Positions 25,901 to 38,489 of a DNA stretch of 64,000 nucleotides are shown here, in pieces. The notes beneath the pieces were generated by a model that was not told the origin of the DNA, searched no databases, and saw only the letters and a list, made by a program, of their open reading frames with translations. Both the position numbers and the translations under genes were made by a program. Where the stretch lies: positions 248,001 through 312,000 of the forward strand of contig CAADRB010000089.1 in NCBI GenBank assembly GCA_900708905.1, given 5' to 3'. Each line of letters opens with the position of its first letter. The first letter of the stretch is position 1. The DNA comes from Hymenolepis diminuta. Taxonomy: Eukaryota; Platyhelminthes; Cestoda; Cyclophyllidea; Hymenolepididae.

Positions 25901-28900
25901 ACCTCATCTAATAATGCGGCTGGTGGTGGGGGTAGTGGAGATGTCGATGAAGTTTTCTTTAATCCCTCCGCTGTGGCTGGAACAATCTCCTGGAAAGCAT
26001 TTGAATCCTCAAAACAGGACAATTTCTATTTGAGTGTGCTGAGATTTATGGAAGTACTGGCATTCTCGACTGATTCTGAGCATAATGATGGTGTGCTTTT
26101 CTCTCCAGAGGCTGAATGCTTCAGGTGAGTTCTGAGAGAATCCGGTCATTCTAATGCATTTTATTTATTCAGATAAGACCNNNNNNNNNNNNNNNNNNNG
26201 GAGGGGGAAGATGTTTGCAGAGCCGAACGTGTAGACTAAATGTTGCTTGGCAAAGTTCTTCTGCCATCTTAGCTAAAATATGCGTTTGCAACCTGCTTTT
26301 CCAGGCTACACTGGTAAATTTCAAATTTAATCGAAAAGTGTTACTGAGCAACCGTGTTTCAGTAATTAACGTGGACATCTGCCAAATCAGAAGGCATTAA
26401 TCAATAAGAGGAATTGCAAATGTGGTCCGAGAATACCTTCCTTTTTGGTGCAGATATTGGAGACAAGTTGTTCTTTGGAAAACACGACAAAACTCGTAAC
26501 TGTGCGCCTTCGTTTGAGATTGAATTCCGTATTCTTTTAAGCTGAAACTTCTCAATGAAGGAATCTCCTACAGGTTTTCTCTTTTCCCTAATATTTACCT
26601 TATTTAATCACTCTTATGGAGAAAATTTTACATCAACATGTGTTTTGCATTATTTGGGAGATGAAGTTTAAAGGTCTCTTTCATCACTATCTGAAAATAT
26701 TTTCTAATTTAGTAACAAGTTTAGAATAACAGGATCCAGATAGGTATTTTTGAATCTAAAATAGTTGAGGAACTTATATTTCCTTCTTTGCCTTTCATTT
26801 TTGTCAGGGAACATATACATAGTATTCTCGCTAGCATGATTCATGTGATGGCGTCGTACTATCGACAGTTGAGGTACAATGAGCAGTTTGAGCATCGCCT
26901 TTCGGCACTTCTGCGAGCCTATCGACGTGGAATTGGTAAGGATTGTCAGTGGAATGCAGTGTCTATGGAGGAACTGACTTGGCTCTCGGGCAGATCAAGT
27001 CTTTTCGCCGGACTCACGTCGGATTCTCCTAACGCCTCATCTCTTCTTCCACCACCTTCGGTCAAGAACTTCCCACATCTTCAGGCTTCGATTCAGAAAA
27101 TCCGTAATCCTACTTCCCTTGAAGGTTCGTGTTTGGGTTTTTGTAATCATCCTTTTATAGTAAAGTTGGCTACTCCTTATACTATTTTGATAAGGGGACA
27201 CAGAGCTATAAGTTACAAGTATGGAAAGAAAATGGGGATTTTCGCTTTTTCACTTTTCAGGTGGAAAGAATATGTGCTGTTATTTTATTCATATAGTGAC
27301 ATTGGGAGTGAATTTGTATATGATGTTTGCTGAAGTATGTTTATTGCTCTCAATAGGCCTTCTCTATGATTCCTACTACCTTATTCTTTTCTGATCGTGA
27401 ACCTCTAACTGTTAACAGTTGATGACTCGGATTCCATTCCAGTAAATAATATATTTATACGTACTGTCTGATTTCCTCTTATCTCTGGTTTTCATTAGCG
27501 GATTGTTTCATCTTAGATATCCATTTTATATGATTTGAATACTTATTTCGATCGCTTTACCATTGCATTATAGCCTGTAAGTTTAATTACATGTTGAAAT
27601 TATGACTGTAATGTTGGAAATAGCACTTCTAGACAAGCATTCAATTGGAAAATTGTCACAATCTATTCAACATATGCTTATCCATCGACACAATTGGAGA
27701 AGAATTTGGTAAATGCGAATTAGTTACAAATGGTAATATCGTATTAAAAACGGCTTTTTATATGTTTGTACAACAGAAAGAAGCAAGGGGAAGTACGTTT
27801 CACTAAAGCGCCAGGTTTTGGATATTAAGATAAGAATATCAACTGAAACCCTCTAGTGGATATTTATTAATTTAGTACATAGTGTGATGTCCGGATAGGC
27901 GGATTTGTGACTTAAAGATCCGTGATTGGAATATGTGTTGACATTTTCTTGGTAGCTTCAAGTATTTATTGAGGTTATCTGTTATCTTTCGAAATGAATA
28001 TGCTTCTCGCTAAAAGCACCTTCACTTTTATTAGAAGTGGTATCTATAGGTACAAAATTTGAGGTTGGAGTTAATTGCGTTCGTAGTATATTATATAGTA
28101 TAAACGCATTACTTTCTTTTCTGCTGAAGAAGATGTTTCCATTCTTTACTTGGTGACAGGTGTTTCATTTGGTGTTTATTTGTTTAGCAGTCTGTTCCTA
28201 TTTCTTTAAAATCAAAATATGTATTATTTAACTTAACGAGGGATAAGCCTTTCTCCTCGGTCTAGAATGGTTGATATATCTGTAATTTCTATTGACAATA
28301 AGTTTGTATGAGTCTATTTTTGAGTACTGAACCAAATTTGCACTCGACACATCAAAGCGTCTGTCATCAATGCTGTCCACTTTTGATCAATTTGACTTGT
28401 AATTCAGCAAATGAGAATTGTTTTCTACAACAGTCTGTCATTCATAAGGAAACCCTACCTCTCTGAACGGCGTTCGATGAACGCACATATTTATTTCTTT
28501 AATGTAAGGGATTGGCCAAAAACTTCATTTGAAGTTTTAAATGAAGTTATTATTTATTAACATTAAATCAGATGTCATAGTACAATTACCAGAGAGCTAG
28601 ACTGTTAGGTAAAATAGTCGATACTAGCTGGAGCAGTCTAGTTCTTTTGTCTCTACTGCGTTTCTGAGTTGCTTCTCTTACAGATTACAATAGCCAATCT
28701 ACACTAAAATCTTAATTTTTATATCGCTCTGGAAAGATTAATAATCTTCTTAATTCTGGTTAATCCCATCAGCTTAACTCCATCCTCTTTTATGTGAATT
28801 CTCATCTAAGTTTTTTACTTATTTTAGAAATAGAGCATACACTTTTGGATCTTGAGAAAGTGACTGAAAGGAAACCTTGGTTCCTGGAACCGTTTGTGGT

Positions 28901-29425
28901 AAGTTTTCTCGTTCAGTAATCTGCCTAAATTTTATTCGATGCTTTCTGTGCAAAGTAAATTTTCGGCATATTTAGGCGGAATTGGAACATCGTTTACTTG
29001 GGAGTATTTGCCTCAATTTCGATGGCCACTCGCCAAAAGATGCTAAACTCCAGCCCCTTCTCTTCAAACTCTTCTTCCGTTACTATCGCTCTGTACCCCA
29101 ACAAGCCCCAGAAGTGCTGAAACGTGTTTACCTGCCATGTCTCTGGAGTTCCATGAATGTTGGAGCGGCAATCGATTATCTGCCTGAAGCTGCTGTTCTT
29201 GCACCCCATCTGATACCCCTTCTGCTCCACGCTGCAGCGTCACGACTTGTTGTTCGTTCGGGATCTGCTGTTGGCTGCGATTCAATCGTCAATGCCATCA
29301 AGGGAATTGTTTTCCGTTTACCACTTGAGGGATTCTATCAGGCCTCCATTGATTACGCCACTGGAGGTATACAGAGCGCGATTTCTGGCTCCAAGTTCCA
29401 GAAACGTGGCTTGAATAAGACCTAG
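7935..29425 (+). CDS. INTS1: Integrator complex subunit 1 (INTS1)
   Basis: INTS1 is the largest, scaffold subunit of the nuclear Integrator complex, which cleaves snRNA 3' ends and attenuates paused RNA polymerase II. Coding exons: 7935-7953, 8154-8267, 8304-8665, 8738-8806, 9342-9656, 10118-10396, 10442-10588, 10666-10924, 11782-12402, 13968-14265, 15282-15445, 15528-15618, 15659-15808, 15856-15898, 15941-16412, 16486-16763, 18021-18332, 19494-19766, 20442-20775, 22343-22518, 22587-22916, 22994-23173, 23751-23959, 24036-24272, 25162-25354, 25430-26124, 26808-27124, 28828-28898, 28976-29425. They sum to 7458 nt with every phase matching, giving about 2485 aa (human about 2190). Landmarks shared with animal INTS1 are LYLEDSISDRAWVD, FRNFLPALFSS, YYWKVIMALVALA, KLMEMVITN and the helical-repeat C-terminus. 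The first exon encodes only MRGSKK; it is supported by phase and by resemblance to the short basic INTS1 N-terminus, so the start is less certain than the rest. Inserts include a Q/S/A-rich stretch near residues 255-290 and a Gly-rich loop near 2137. Confidence 0.93.
20920..21085 (-). repeat. tRNA-related SINE-like element in an INTS1 intron
   Basis: On the minus strand, from about 21085, a cloverleaf-like order appears. CTCGT and GTGAG can form a 5-bp anticodon-type stem around a 7-base CTAGGAA loop, followed by ACAGG, TTCGATG and TCCGT, which resemble a T arm with one mismatch. A non-tRNA tail of about 100 bp follows. The patch is richer in GC than its intron. This pattern fits a tRNA-derived short interspersed repeat, but I cannot confirm other copies. 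Confidence 0.3.
26181..26199. other. assembly gap (19 N)
   Basis: Nineteen unknown bases lie within the INTS1 intron 26125-26807. The flanking exons join in phase (an AG ending plus G, giving Arg), so the gap probably hides no coding sequence. Its true size is unknown. Confidence 0.95.
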
Positions 29426-30027
29426 ACTGCTACTACTTTTTATAGCACTGCCTGTTAGTATGTGTTTATATGATCACTCATTCATTTTGTTGGATCGTAT
29501 AAAAAACCAGACTTTTTTTAAAATGTTTTTTCCACTTATGTGTTAATATGTTCAAATTTGTTTAAGTAGAGCTTTGTATTGAGGAAGAGAATTATAGTTG
29601 GCTTCTTTTCTAGCTATTTAGAGAAGTTTCTTCGAAGCTTCTAAAGCATCGAATTTAGGCTGAAGAGGATTTTAGCACAATCGTTATTGCTATCATCTAG
29701 TATCATCTATTTAGATAGTTTGCAGAAATCGCAGGCCTTAAACAACCCGCTGATCCGTATAATCACTACAAAAATTGGCCACATGATTTCCACCCTCTTT
29801 AAATGCTGATTGTCTTCGGTGAGCGTATGTGTGCGATATGGTGTCCCAACCCCATTCACTATCAGATCACGTTTATAGAGATATGTTATTTTCTATCGCA
29901 ATTCCAAAAATAATTTTACTTCTTTTAAGATTGCTGTAACTGTGCAGTTATCAACAGAGTTCTTCGATTTTATGAAGTAATATTTTCATTGGTGCAGATT
30001 TTATAGATGTCATTTCCTAAGATGTAA

Positions 30028-30033
30028 AATAAA
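30028..30033 (+). terminator. possible INTS1 polyadenylation signal
   Basis: This is the first canonical AATAAA after the INTS1 stop codon, about 600 nt downstream. A weaker TATAAA variant occurs near 29498 and could be used instead. Confidence 0.35.
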
Positions 30034-30528
30034 TTTTATGAATATCTTACTTTGGTATGCTTGAAAAATCATCAATTAACACGGGAAAATATTTGACCAA
30101 TGAAGTAACAGTGATGAATATTGTGATTTCGATTATTGTTGTATTGAATTGAATTTCCGGTAGGTACATATGTCCATAAAAAGCAAATTAAGAATTTCCT
30201 GATAAGTTCAAAATTTTTTCGGAATTATTAATAAAAACGCGTAAATTTCAGAGTTTATATTTTAGTGAAGTTTTATATTTTTGATTTAAAGATATAGTTT
30301 AGGACTTTAGTTGCCTGATAATTTGCGGCATCATATTTTTAAGTATTTCATTCATACGAACAGCTGTTCGCATGTATAATTTTTTTAAATTAAAGTAGTT
30401 CACTTAACTGATCAAAACGATCAACTTGTAAGATACATAAGCAAATGGGTATTTCTTTGGCAAAATTGATTTTTGATATTTTCGGTATTTGGAATTTTAC
30501 ATCCAGTAGCTTTAATGATCATTTTATT

Positions 30529-30599
30529 TGCTCGTAGCTTGATGGTAGAGCGCTTGTTTTGCAAGTGAGAGACTCAGGGTACTGCTTCCAGCATCCCCA
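30529..30599 (+). pseudogene. decayed tRNA-Ala(TGC)-like copy
   Basis: The core resembles metazoan tRNA-Ala: TAGCTTGATGGTAGAGCGC matches the D-arm and A-box region, then TTTGCAA gives a TGC anticodon loop, and the 3' end is GCATCCCCA as in an alanine acceptor. The 5' acceptor half does not pair with it, and the T arm (around CAGGGTACTGC) has lost the GTTCGA motif. It is therefore probably non-functional, either a pseudogene or the head of a tRNA-derived repeat. Confidence 0.5.
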
Positions 30600-32689
30600 T
30601 CTCTTTTGCTTTATGAAGGTATCAGTGGTGATGCATATGACCTGCTACGCAATATTTCTTCCAAAATCGGGTGCTCAGTGGGTATATATGTAGTTGCAGG
30701 GAGTTGTTATGGATCAGTTACTAGGAGTTAGTGAGGAGAACGATGTATTGTGTCGGCCTTTGAGAGTAGCAATTACTGTGCCCTCTGTGAAACTATAAAT
30801 TAAGGATTCGATAATTACTGCTATATATCCAGTAAGCGAATGACTCATTAGACAAGCATGACTTACAACGGTGATGGTAGAATTCGAGTTCCTCACAAGA
30901 GTGATCGTGAAGCTATTCTTTTCTTTAAGATGAGAGGTGTAAAAGAATATATATATCTGAATGAAAAGATATATAACCATATATTTTAATAGAAAAGAAA
31001 ATTTTCGAATTAAATTTTAAATTAAGGTTTGGATTTTTATAATTATCTACGAAAGCTGAGGCATTGTTCGCAATCCCCATAATATTTATAGGTAGAGCTA
31101 GTTAATACGATGAAACTGACTATTTCATTGAAAGATCTCGACAATTACATTTCATTGGTAATCATCAGGTCCGTATGCGTAAGTGCCTCCTTTGACACGA
31201 AATAGTCTAATTGATCAGGATGATTAAGTTACCAATTCTAAAACTCACTAATTATCATTAAAAAAACAATATTCTAACCTTGTATTTAGCGTAAATAAAG
31301 ATTTTTCAGGTCCACTTCCTAATCTGTGTGCAATGTTCTCCTGTGAGAATAATCAGCTACTCCTAACTTTACAAATGCAAAGCTTTTTAGATTTGGGGCT
31401 TCATATTATCGAATTGCTTGGATCTGGCAAACGAGAGTACTGAAACCAGACACATTAGTAGAAGAATAGAATCTGAAATCATTGCAAAGCCTTTTGACCA
31501 AGATCGAAAATGGAGGGTTTTAAAGTGAAATCTATCTGACAGGTAATTAATACAATATATGATCTTGAATTCTCATATAGTTTTAGACGTTTTCTTTTTA
31601 TATAAGCTCAGGTAGCCGGAATAACAAACTGAAAAAATGCAAAGGCAAATTAACATTGACTTCATGCTGAAATAAGGATAAAAGAAAATAACACGTAGCA
31701 AAGATTGGATGTTCATTGTTTACTCTGTAAATAATAAATAAATTGGAAATTTGAAAATGCCTAGCGATTGACAGGAGTTAACTCTGTTCGTATTCATAAC
31801 TTTACCGTCATTGTGATTACAAATGACAGAAATTGCTATTATTGTTTAAAAATCTTTGAATTAGTGAATGTTTCCTCAGGTATGCGTCTATGGCTGATCC
31901 AGCTAAAGGCGACCTCGCTGATCGTCAAACCGCTCACTATTAATTAACTCTAGATCTTATTCTCTACTAATTGGGTGGTCTCAATATAGGCCGCCTATCT
32001 GTCTATGTTTTTTTATAACCCTAGCGCAACTTCTTTTCTTATTAACCAAATAAGGATAGGTGTTTAATCATCCTTGAATTTACGGTTAGTTAGAGGTTGT
32101 GCTTTTACAAAATTTGTATAGAGTTTAGGGAACAAATAAAGAAGTAGAACTACTTTAGCTGATTATAAACAAGAGAAATATAAAAGAGTCTGTTTAAGCA
32201 GTCATGTAACATCTGCATATGTTTTTTTATTTGCCTATTTTAAAGAAGCAAATGATCTGATACGGATGTCTTATATTTTGAATGAAAAAAGCTAAAAAAT
32301 TAAGACGATTATTAAAAACAGTTTCTTTCAGTTAATAAAACTACAATACATTCGAAAATTTATTATTATTAACATCTGTTAAAAAGAGCTTCAGTGTAGA
32401 GAAATAAATAGCCTTATCTTGCAATGATTAAATTAAACACTTTCTTCATACAGTGTCAAAAGAGAATTGATTACGTGATCCGCAATTTAGCAGACTTTGA
32501 CTTTAAAGAAACAATAGAGAGACAATTTGTACCTACGTACAATAAACTATATACGATTTATAAATTCGCTAAAATTTCAGTCAAATTTAATTAACACAAT
32601 GATAATCTTCGTTCCTTTGCGGATTTTAATTGTTTAAATTAGAGTAGCTTTTAAATAGTTCATTGTGTTTATGCGTCAGAGATTACGAG

Positions 32690-32775
32690 ATCGATGATCA
32701 CCTGCTCACAACCAGTGAGGCGGATGGTCGGCCGTACTGGTTATTTCTGGACAGTATGAAAAGTGTTAAAATGCG
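32690..32775 (+). repeat. possible dispersed repeat, related to the element near 51.4 kb
   Basis: The stretch around 32725-32765 (GGATGGTC, CCGTACTGGTTATTTCTGG, then GAAAAGT) resembles the one around 51423-51475 (GAATGGCC, CGGTACAGGTTATTTTTGG, then GAAAAGT) in order and spacing. It is GC-richer than its surroundings. Two imperfect copies are weak evidence of a repeat family. Confidence 0.3.
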
Positions 32776-33496
32776 AGTTTTTTTGTAGAAACAGCCACAT
32801 GATACCTTCTCTCAATCTTTACCCTTCAAGCTGTTTAGAATGTTTCATTTTTTAGTTTTATAAATTAAAATCGATCCATTGAGTACGATTTGCCATCTAA
32901 ACTAATATACCGTTTTAAATTTTGTTAAGATATTAATTAAGGGGTAATTTAGAAGCAGTCACTGCAATAAAATGACAAGGCATATATTTAGCTGTCTCAG
33001 ATCTGCTATTTTAAGACTATGAGCTGCTGAATATCAGGCAAGTTCAATTGGCTTTCTCAATCTTTGAACAAAAAAATTAATCGGAGTAGCAAACCGATCA
33101 CCATGATTAAAAACTGGTCGATAAGAATAGAATACCGCTACAATCTAGGGAAAGAATAATGAAATTTGAACTTTGAAATATTAATTGCCCATTTAGTAAA
33201 TTCCGGATCTAAAAATCAAATGACGTTACTCTCAGATTTGTTAAACCCCTCCTCTTTATCATTTCTCGAGCCTTCTGTTAGTTGTTTTTAGTTGCTTTTC
33301 GTAATCAAAAATGGTGAATTTTTGTATTACTGTGGTTAATAATGATGTTTCTAATAATTTAGATAAACTTACTAGGACTAATGCAACAGTAAAAATAATT
33401 AAAAACAGAAATTTCATGAGTTTTATTAAATGAAATCGAAAATGAGTCAGCAATTTCTGAAACGTGATCAGATGGCAGAGTTTTGATTATTCTTGA

Positions 33497-33525
33497 TGAC
33501 GTCACCAACGGCCAGCTTCTATATA
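33497..33525 (+). promoter_or_regulatory. perfect CRE palindrome followed by TATA-like sequence
   Basis: TGACGTCA (33497-33504) is the full cAMP-response element recognised by CREB/ATF bZIP dimers. CTATATAG follows 13 bp later, at 33518-33525. The pairing is suggestive of a promoter or neural enhancer, but no transcript starting here can be tied to a gene. An 8-mer can also occur by chance in 64 kb. Confidence 0.25.
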
Positions 33526-35689
33526 GTAATGAACCAAATTTTCTCATTAATTACGGTGTTCAAAACTCATATTTGTATTTCATTATATTTTTAATGAAAT
33601 TCATATTGGGCCAAAATGGTATCTAGTGTCGGATACTCGAGAAAGCAAATCATTCTCATTGGTAAACTTATTTGACGGAAGAAAGCTCTACCGCAAACAC
33701 CACTATATTGTATGTACGATAATGCAATATGATATAGCTAATTGAACTTGTAACTGACGTCCAGAGCAAGGTAAATTTAGAACAAGTTTCTCCTGACTTT
33801 GCTCGTGAAGGCCGGATTTTGTTTCCAACTTTGTAATGCTGTAACAATTTAATGCAGTAAACGGAGGAGCAGATATTTAAGTTTGCTAATAGAATATCGT
33901 GGGAAAGAAGCTCAAAACTCCCAATTATCCGATTCCAGCATTCTTTCTGAAAAAGTGGTCTTCTCTTTTTTAATTTTTAACTAGAAAGTTGATAATAGCT
34001 AGGTAGAATAGAAATCATGCTGGAAAAGTGTGAAATAAATACCCTTAGAACATAATATAATATGGAAAAGAGTCATTTTCGAAAAAAAATTTGTGCTTTG
34101 ATTTTCTTATCACTTTTCCTCGGCTTATAAAATTAAAGTGGTATATAAAGCACTTAGGCATAAATATTAAAGTTCACCTGGAATAATTTCTGGTGGTCTT
34201 CACTGTGCTAAAATAATTTAGTCAACTCCAGTGTACGAATGAGATTAAGAAAATGCAAACAAATACCAAATTTTGATTTTGAAACTCAACATCAACTTTT
34301 TTCTCTCATTTACCTTGAAATTAAAATTCGTACCGAAAGTTCTCAAAATTGTATAGAAGAAATTTTAAGAAGCTACGTAGAAATTCTTATTTCGAGACTG
34401 AAATCCACGAATTTTCCCTTCTCTGTCCCTTAGTAAATACTTAATTAATAACTATATTTCCCTGTCCAAATAACGTCTTTGACACGATCTTTGTTTAAAT
34501 TAATCTTAATTTTGACCAAATTATTCAATATTAAATAGGAGAGGAGAACTTTAAAATAACAAGTAAGAAGCAGTTACCGGATTGGCTCAAATCCGTAATC
34601 AAATAGAAAATAGCGACTAATTTCCACTTTCCGTTGTTAGTCAAATCATAATTTGTTTTACAATTCACTTTGATCGATTTAATATTTTTTTAAATCGTCC
34701 ATTTGAAATATTTAATAAATTAAGTAGTGAGTTTTTAAGATCCGTTTGACAAACTCTGATGTACCTAATTGTTCTAAAAATGTTTGCGGCCATTATTTAA
34801 AGGACAGAATACAGGCATTCCTTTTAGGAGGCAGCACGCTGTATTTCAGTTCATTAATGCAAAGTAAAGGCCCAAACTGAAGAAGAAACGTTTTATAAAA
34901 TTATAAAATGCACATTTAACAAAGAAATCAATTTTTTAAAACCACTGATTTGAGTCGGTTCAAGGTCGCGGATGAGAGAAATTGGAATATGCGTAATTTT
35001 TGCTCAAACATCTGGGGAATAAAACAGCAAAGAAAACAAATATGTAATGTGTTCCCATTTTGAATTTTTTCGAATGAATTTCTGATAAATCTGACCCGAA
35101 GAGGTAATCCTAAATCCCTTGGAATTAGAATCAAGTGCAAATTCTAAGCTGCAAATAGATGTGGGGTTTATGAGCTGTTGGTATTAAATTCGCTTGACCT
35201 AATTTTGAGCAATATCAGATTTAGTCTAAAAGTGATTTTACCATTTAATCGTTATATAATCATAGCTTTCCAACATTATGTGCACTGAAGTTGCTCTATG
35301 CCGCCTCAATTTGCGATTGGATATATATTTTTTATCTTCAATACTGATTATCCACGTTTCAGTTAGTAAGAAAGAGTATTTATAGAAAATAATAAAAACG
35401 CAAATCCAGTGTAATCAAAAAGTCAACAAACAATAACTTTTTATATGATATTAAAGTAACAAAAGATAAAGACATGGAGGACATATTCGTCAGTTTCTTT
35501 CTTTTCTTTTCAATGCCGCTTTAAGTTGCGATTCTATCAACACAATTATATTGAAGTTCTTATGATATTCAGCAAATATTAAATATAAACATCTGTTGAT
35601 TTCAAAATCAAAAACCATCAGAAATGATAAATCCAAATATAAAACATGTGTTGAGTGTGAACCGCTATCAAGGCTGACCAGAGGAAAAT

Positions 35690-35960
35690 TGTGCGCGATA
35701 AAACATTCTGGAAAGTGCGGTGTGCTACTGATCGCGCGTATCGAGCAAGCACAAACGTGCATGTAGAACTCTCCCAGCCAATCAGCGATCGATATTCGTA
35801 GCGTTAATGGTACTTAATCACCAAGCCATTTTGCAGTGCGCTCTCTCCACAAGATACTTTTTTGTGGCATTGGTACTTTAGCCATAGCTGAGCTAATTTT
35901 AGGGGTAAATTTATGCTAGTGGACCCCGCTCGGGCTCGTTGTACTTGTCAGCAGCAAGTT
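35690..35960. promoter_or_regulatory. GC-richer promoter-like patch with CCAAT box
   Basis: A patch richer in GC than the surrounding AT-rich DNA. It contains GATCGCGCGTATCGAG and a CCAATCAG box at 35778-35785, which is the NF-Y consensus. The same CCAATCAG octamer occurs in the island at 47.9 kb. It could be a distal alternative promoter of the synaptotagmin gene or of an unrecognised transcript. Confidence 0.25.
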
Positions 35961-38443
35961 GGACTTCTAAGAGAACTACTGAATTTTATCAAAGGGCTTA
36001 TTTGAGCAGTATCCGCTACACCAGATATATCTTAACATTCATTTTTAATGTTAAGCAGTAATCTAGAACATTTAACTGAAAACAATCTTATATCCTGCAC
36101 ATTACGAAAATGAAATGATTCGGCGTAGAGGACAAAAACTGGCCAGTATTAAATCTTTGTAAATACACATCGAAGTACAAATGGGTAATTTCAAAGATTT
36201 TATGTTCTTTTAAAAAATCCATTTAATGATTTTGTCAAGTAATTAAAATTTAACTGACTGGATTTTTCTTAAATACAATCTAAGTGGGATATTATCGCCT
36301 TTTACCCGACATTTGAAAATGGTATATGCACATTTGTACTTATTTTCACAGATCGTTTCTCGTTTGACGCTTTCTCTTCTCTAATGATATCCTTGCAGAA
36401 TTTGCAACTAGTTTCATTTTAAAAAGCTCAGCGACTGCCGATGAAGGGTATGTTGAATTTCAATTTAGCTTTTCAAAGGGATTTCTATAATTTATTTGAA
36501 AAGTATCTTAAATATAGTAAATGTTTTCAAATATTATTAATAATGTACCCTCATTTAAAATTCCTTTAGAATCTTCCCCAATGAAAAAGGTCTTTGAAAA
36601 ATCAGCAAAATTGTTACTAATAGTAAGTTCATTGAATGTCTTCTGATAGATAAATGCCATTTTAGAGGATAATATATGGAGTCGGGAAATAAGATCGGCA
36701 GTTTTAGTGTAGACAATTTGAGTTTAATAATTAATTAAAAGATTACTTATTAACATTCTAATTCTGACCTAGAGCATATTTACTTGAGATCTATCACCAA
36801 GGCGCACCAGTCATAACACTGATATTTCTCCAAATCCCTGAATTTTACAACAACAGCAAACTCCGATTATCGCAGGCATGAACGCACCCTGTGACCTCAG
36901 AGATCAAAGTGCTTATATTTTAATAAATGTATTGTAGGCCGTTCGGAAATGAGAAAAACGCAATGATTCTAGAATTTAAATAAAGTAAGGCCACTGTCTT
37001 TATGATTTTCATATATGAGCCATTACAATCCCTTTGCATCCGTAACCTGACTAATCGCTATTTGCGTATTCACTTGACATTCCATGCTTTGAATTTGTAA
37101 GCATCGTTTGTATTTTCAGAGATATCAATAATTATTATCTCTATTATTTCCAAACCCTTAAATTTTAATATGGTATCAGTGAGGTGAGTCCACCCTTTGT
37201 TGAACTTTTCAATTTATCAGGCAACTTTAAATTCATTAAAGCCAGTAGTATCCTATTAAAAGGAGAATAAAATACAATTAGATCAAAATAATTCTATTAT
37301 CAAAATGTACTTGTTCGATACTAATTGGATTAAAACACCGTTTGTAAAACGTGCATTAAGTAAAAGAGTTAAAGGCGTAAATAAAGAGAACATTGTGTAA
37401 TTTGATTTTTAAAAATTGTAAACTAATTAATATGCCCGTAGATTAGGCTTTTTCAGTAGCCAGATGTGTGGTTTGCATGTTAAATTATTAGAATAAGTAC
37501 CAAAGTTTATAAAGACAGCTTTGTTATCTTAAAGAGTGGAGATTGCTGCCTTTATCGCATAACAGGATACAAGGCAATATAGTGATAAGCAGGATTTAAT
37601 GGAAAACCAGAGGAGAGAAATGGTGAATGGTCAGCGAAGTTGTATGTTGGAGATCGATATATTTTAAATTTGAGCAATGAGAGATAGATGCAAAAATGGG
37701 TAAAGGCAAACGTGGTAAAATTTTTACTTAAATTGTGAATCAGAGGTAGCCTGTAATTTTAGCATCTCAGGTGGCTCTTGGTGAAGACCTGTGGTTCACA
37801 TCAGCCTATTAGAATTAAGAATTTAGAATTGGAATTCTGCTGATCCTTTGTCTTAATTGAGATAAGAATAAATATTTGCTTACCTCAAGACCAATATCTT
37901 AAAACACTAAATTTTATAAGATTTATATAAGCAGACTCATCACAGGCAGATTAACTTGCGAAATAAAATTAATATTGTGTCTTCATTTGTTGTGATATTA
38001 TGACAAACAGATGGTTACAATCTGTGGTTAGTAATGAAGGTCTTTATTTTAAACAGAATTGATTCAGCTCTCAGCATTACGGAACTGACCAGAATATGCT
38101 CTCTGAAGTAGTAATATAATCAGTGTGATCCACAACTGATTCCGTTTAGTAACTTAACTGTGACACTCTTCTGAGAATTGCATTTTACTCAGTACATTGG
38201 CCGCACGTATTTCAACTTTCTATGATAAAGAATACGATAAACTACATTTCCACATTTACCTTTGCCTAATAAGAGCATCCAGCCATTCCCCCAACTTCTA
38301 ACTTTGGATACATTGGGGCTGTTAGCTAAGCGGCTCTGAGACTGAACTTGAACTATCCAGATATTGTGATTAGCAGCTTAATACTGTGGAGTTCTCAGTA
38401 CGGAGCAGAAAGCTCCTATCACGTGCATTTAGGTGTCTCACAG

Positions 38444-38489
38444 ATTTATAAAATTTTATATTTATATATATTAATTATTATATAATAAG
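38444..38489. repeat. AT-only low-complexity tract
   Basis: A run almost wholly of A and T with TTATA and TATATATTAA motifs. It is simple AT-rich sequence with no other feature seen. Confidence 0.5.

Larger units (their letters stand above)
10925..28827 (+). other. long introns of INTS1
   Basis: The introns over 300 bp are 8807-9341, 9657-10117, 10925-11781, 12403-13967, 14266-15281, 16764-18020, 18333-19493, 19767-20441, 20776-22342, 23174-23750, 24273-25161, 26125-26807 and 27125-28827. I looked for in-phase extra exons with splice sites and found none. Apart from one SINE-like candidate and the assembly gap they look like ordinary AT-rich intron sequence. Confidence 0.6.

Noticed and set aside
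26169..26378. Open frame spanning the N gap
   Set aside because: It includes unknown bases and lies within an INTS1 intron whose flanking exons already join in phase.
34239..34433. 64-codon plus-strand frame
   Set aside because: No recognisable domain, splice partner or promoter.
37770..37830. tRNA-like string near 37.8 kb
   Set aside because: Only a short GGTTCACATC-like block is present. No acceptor or anticodon stem could be drawn.
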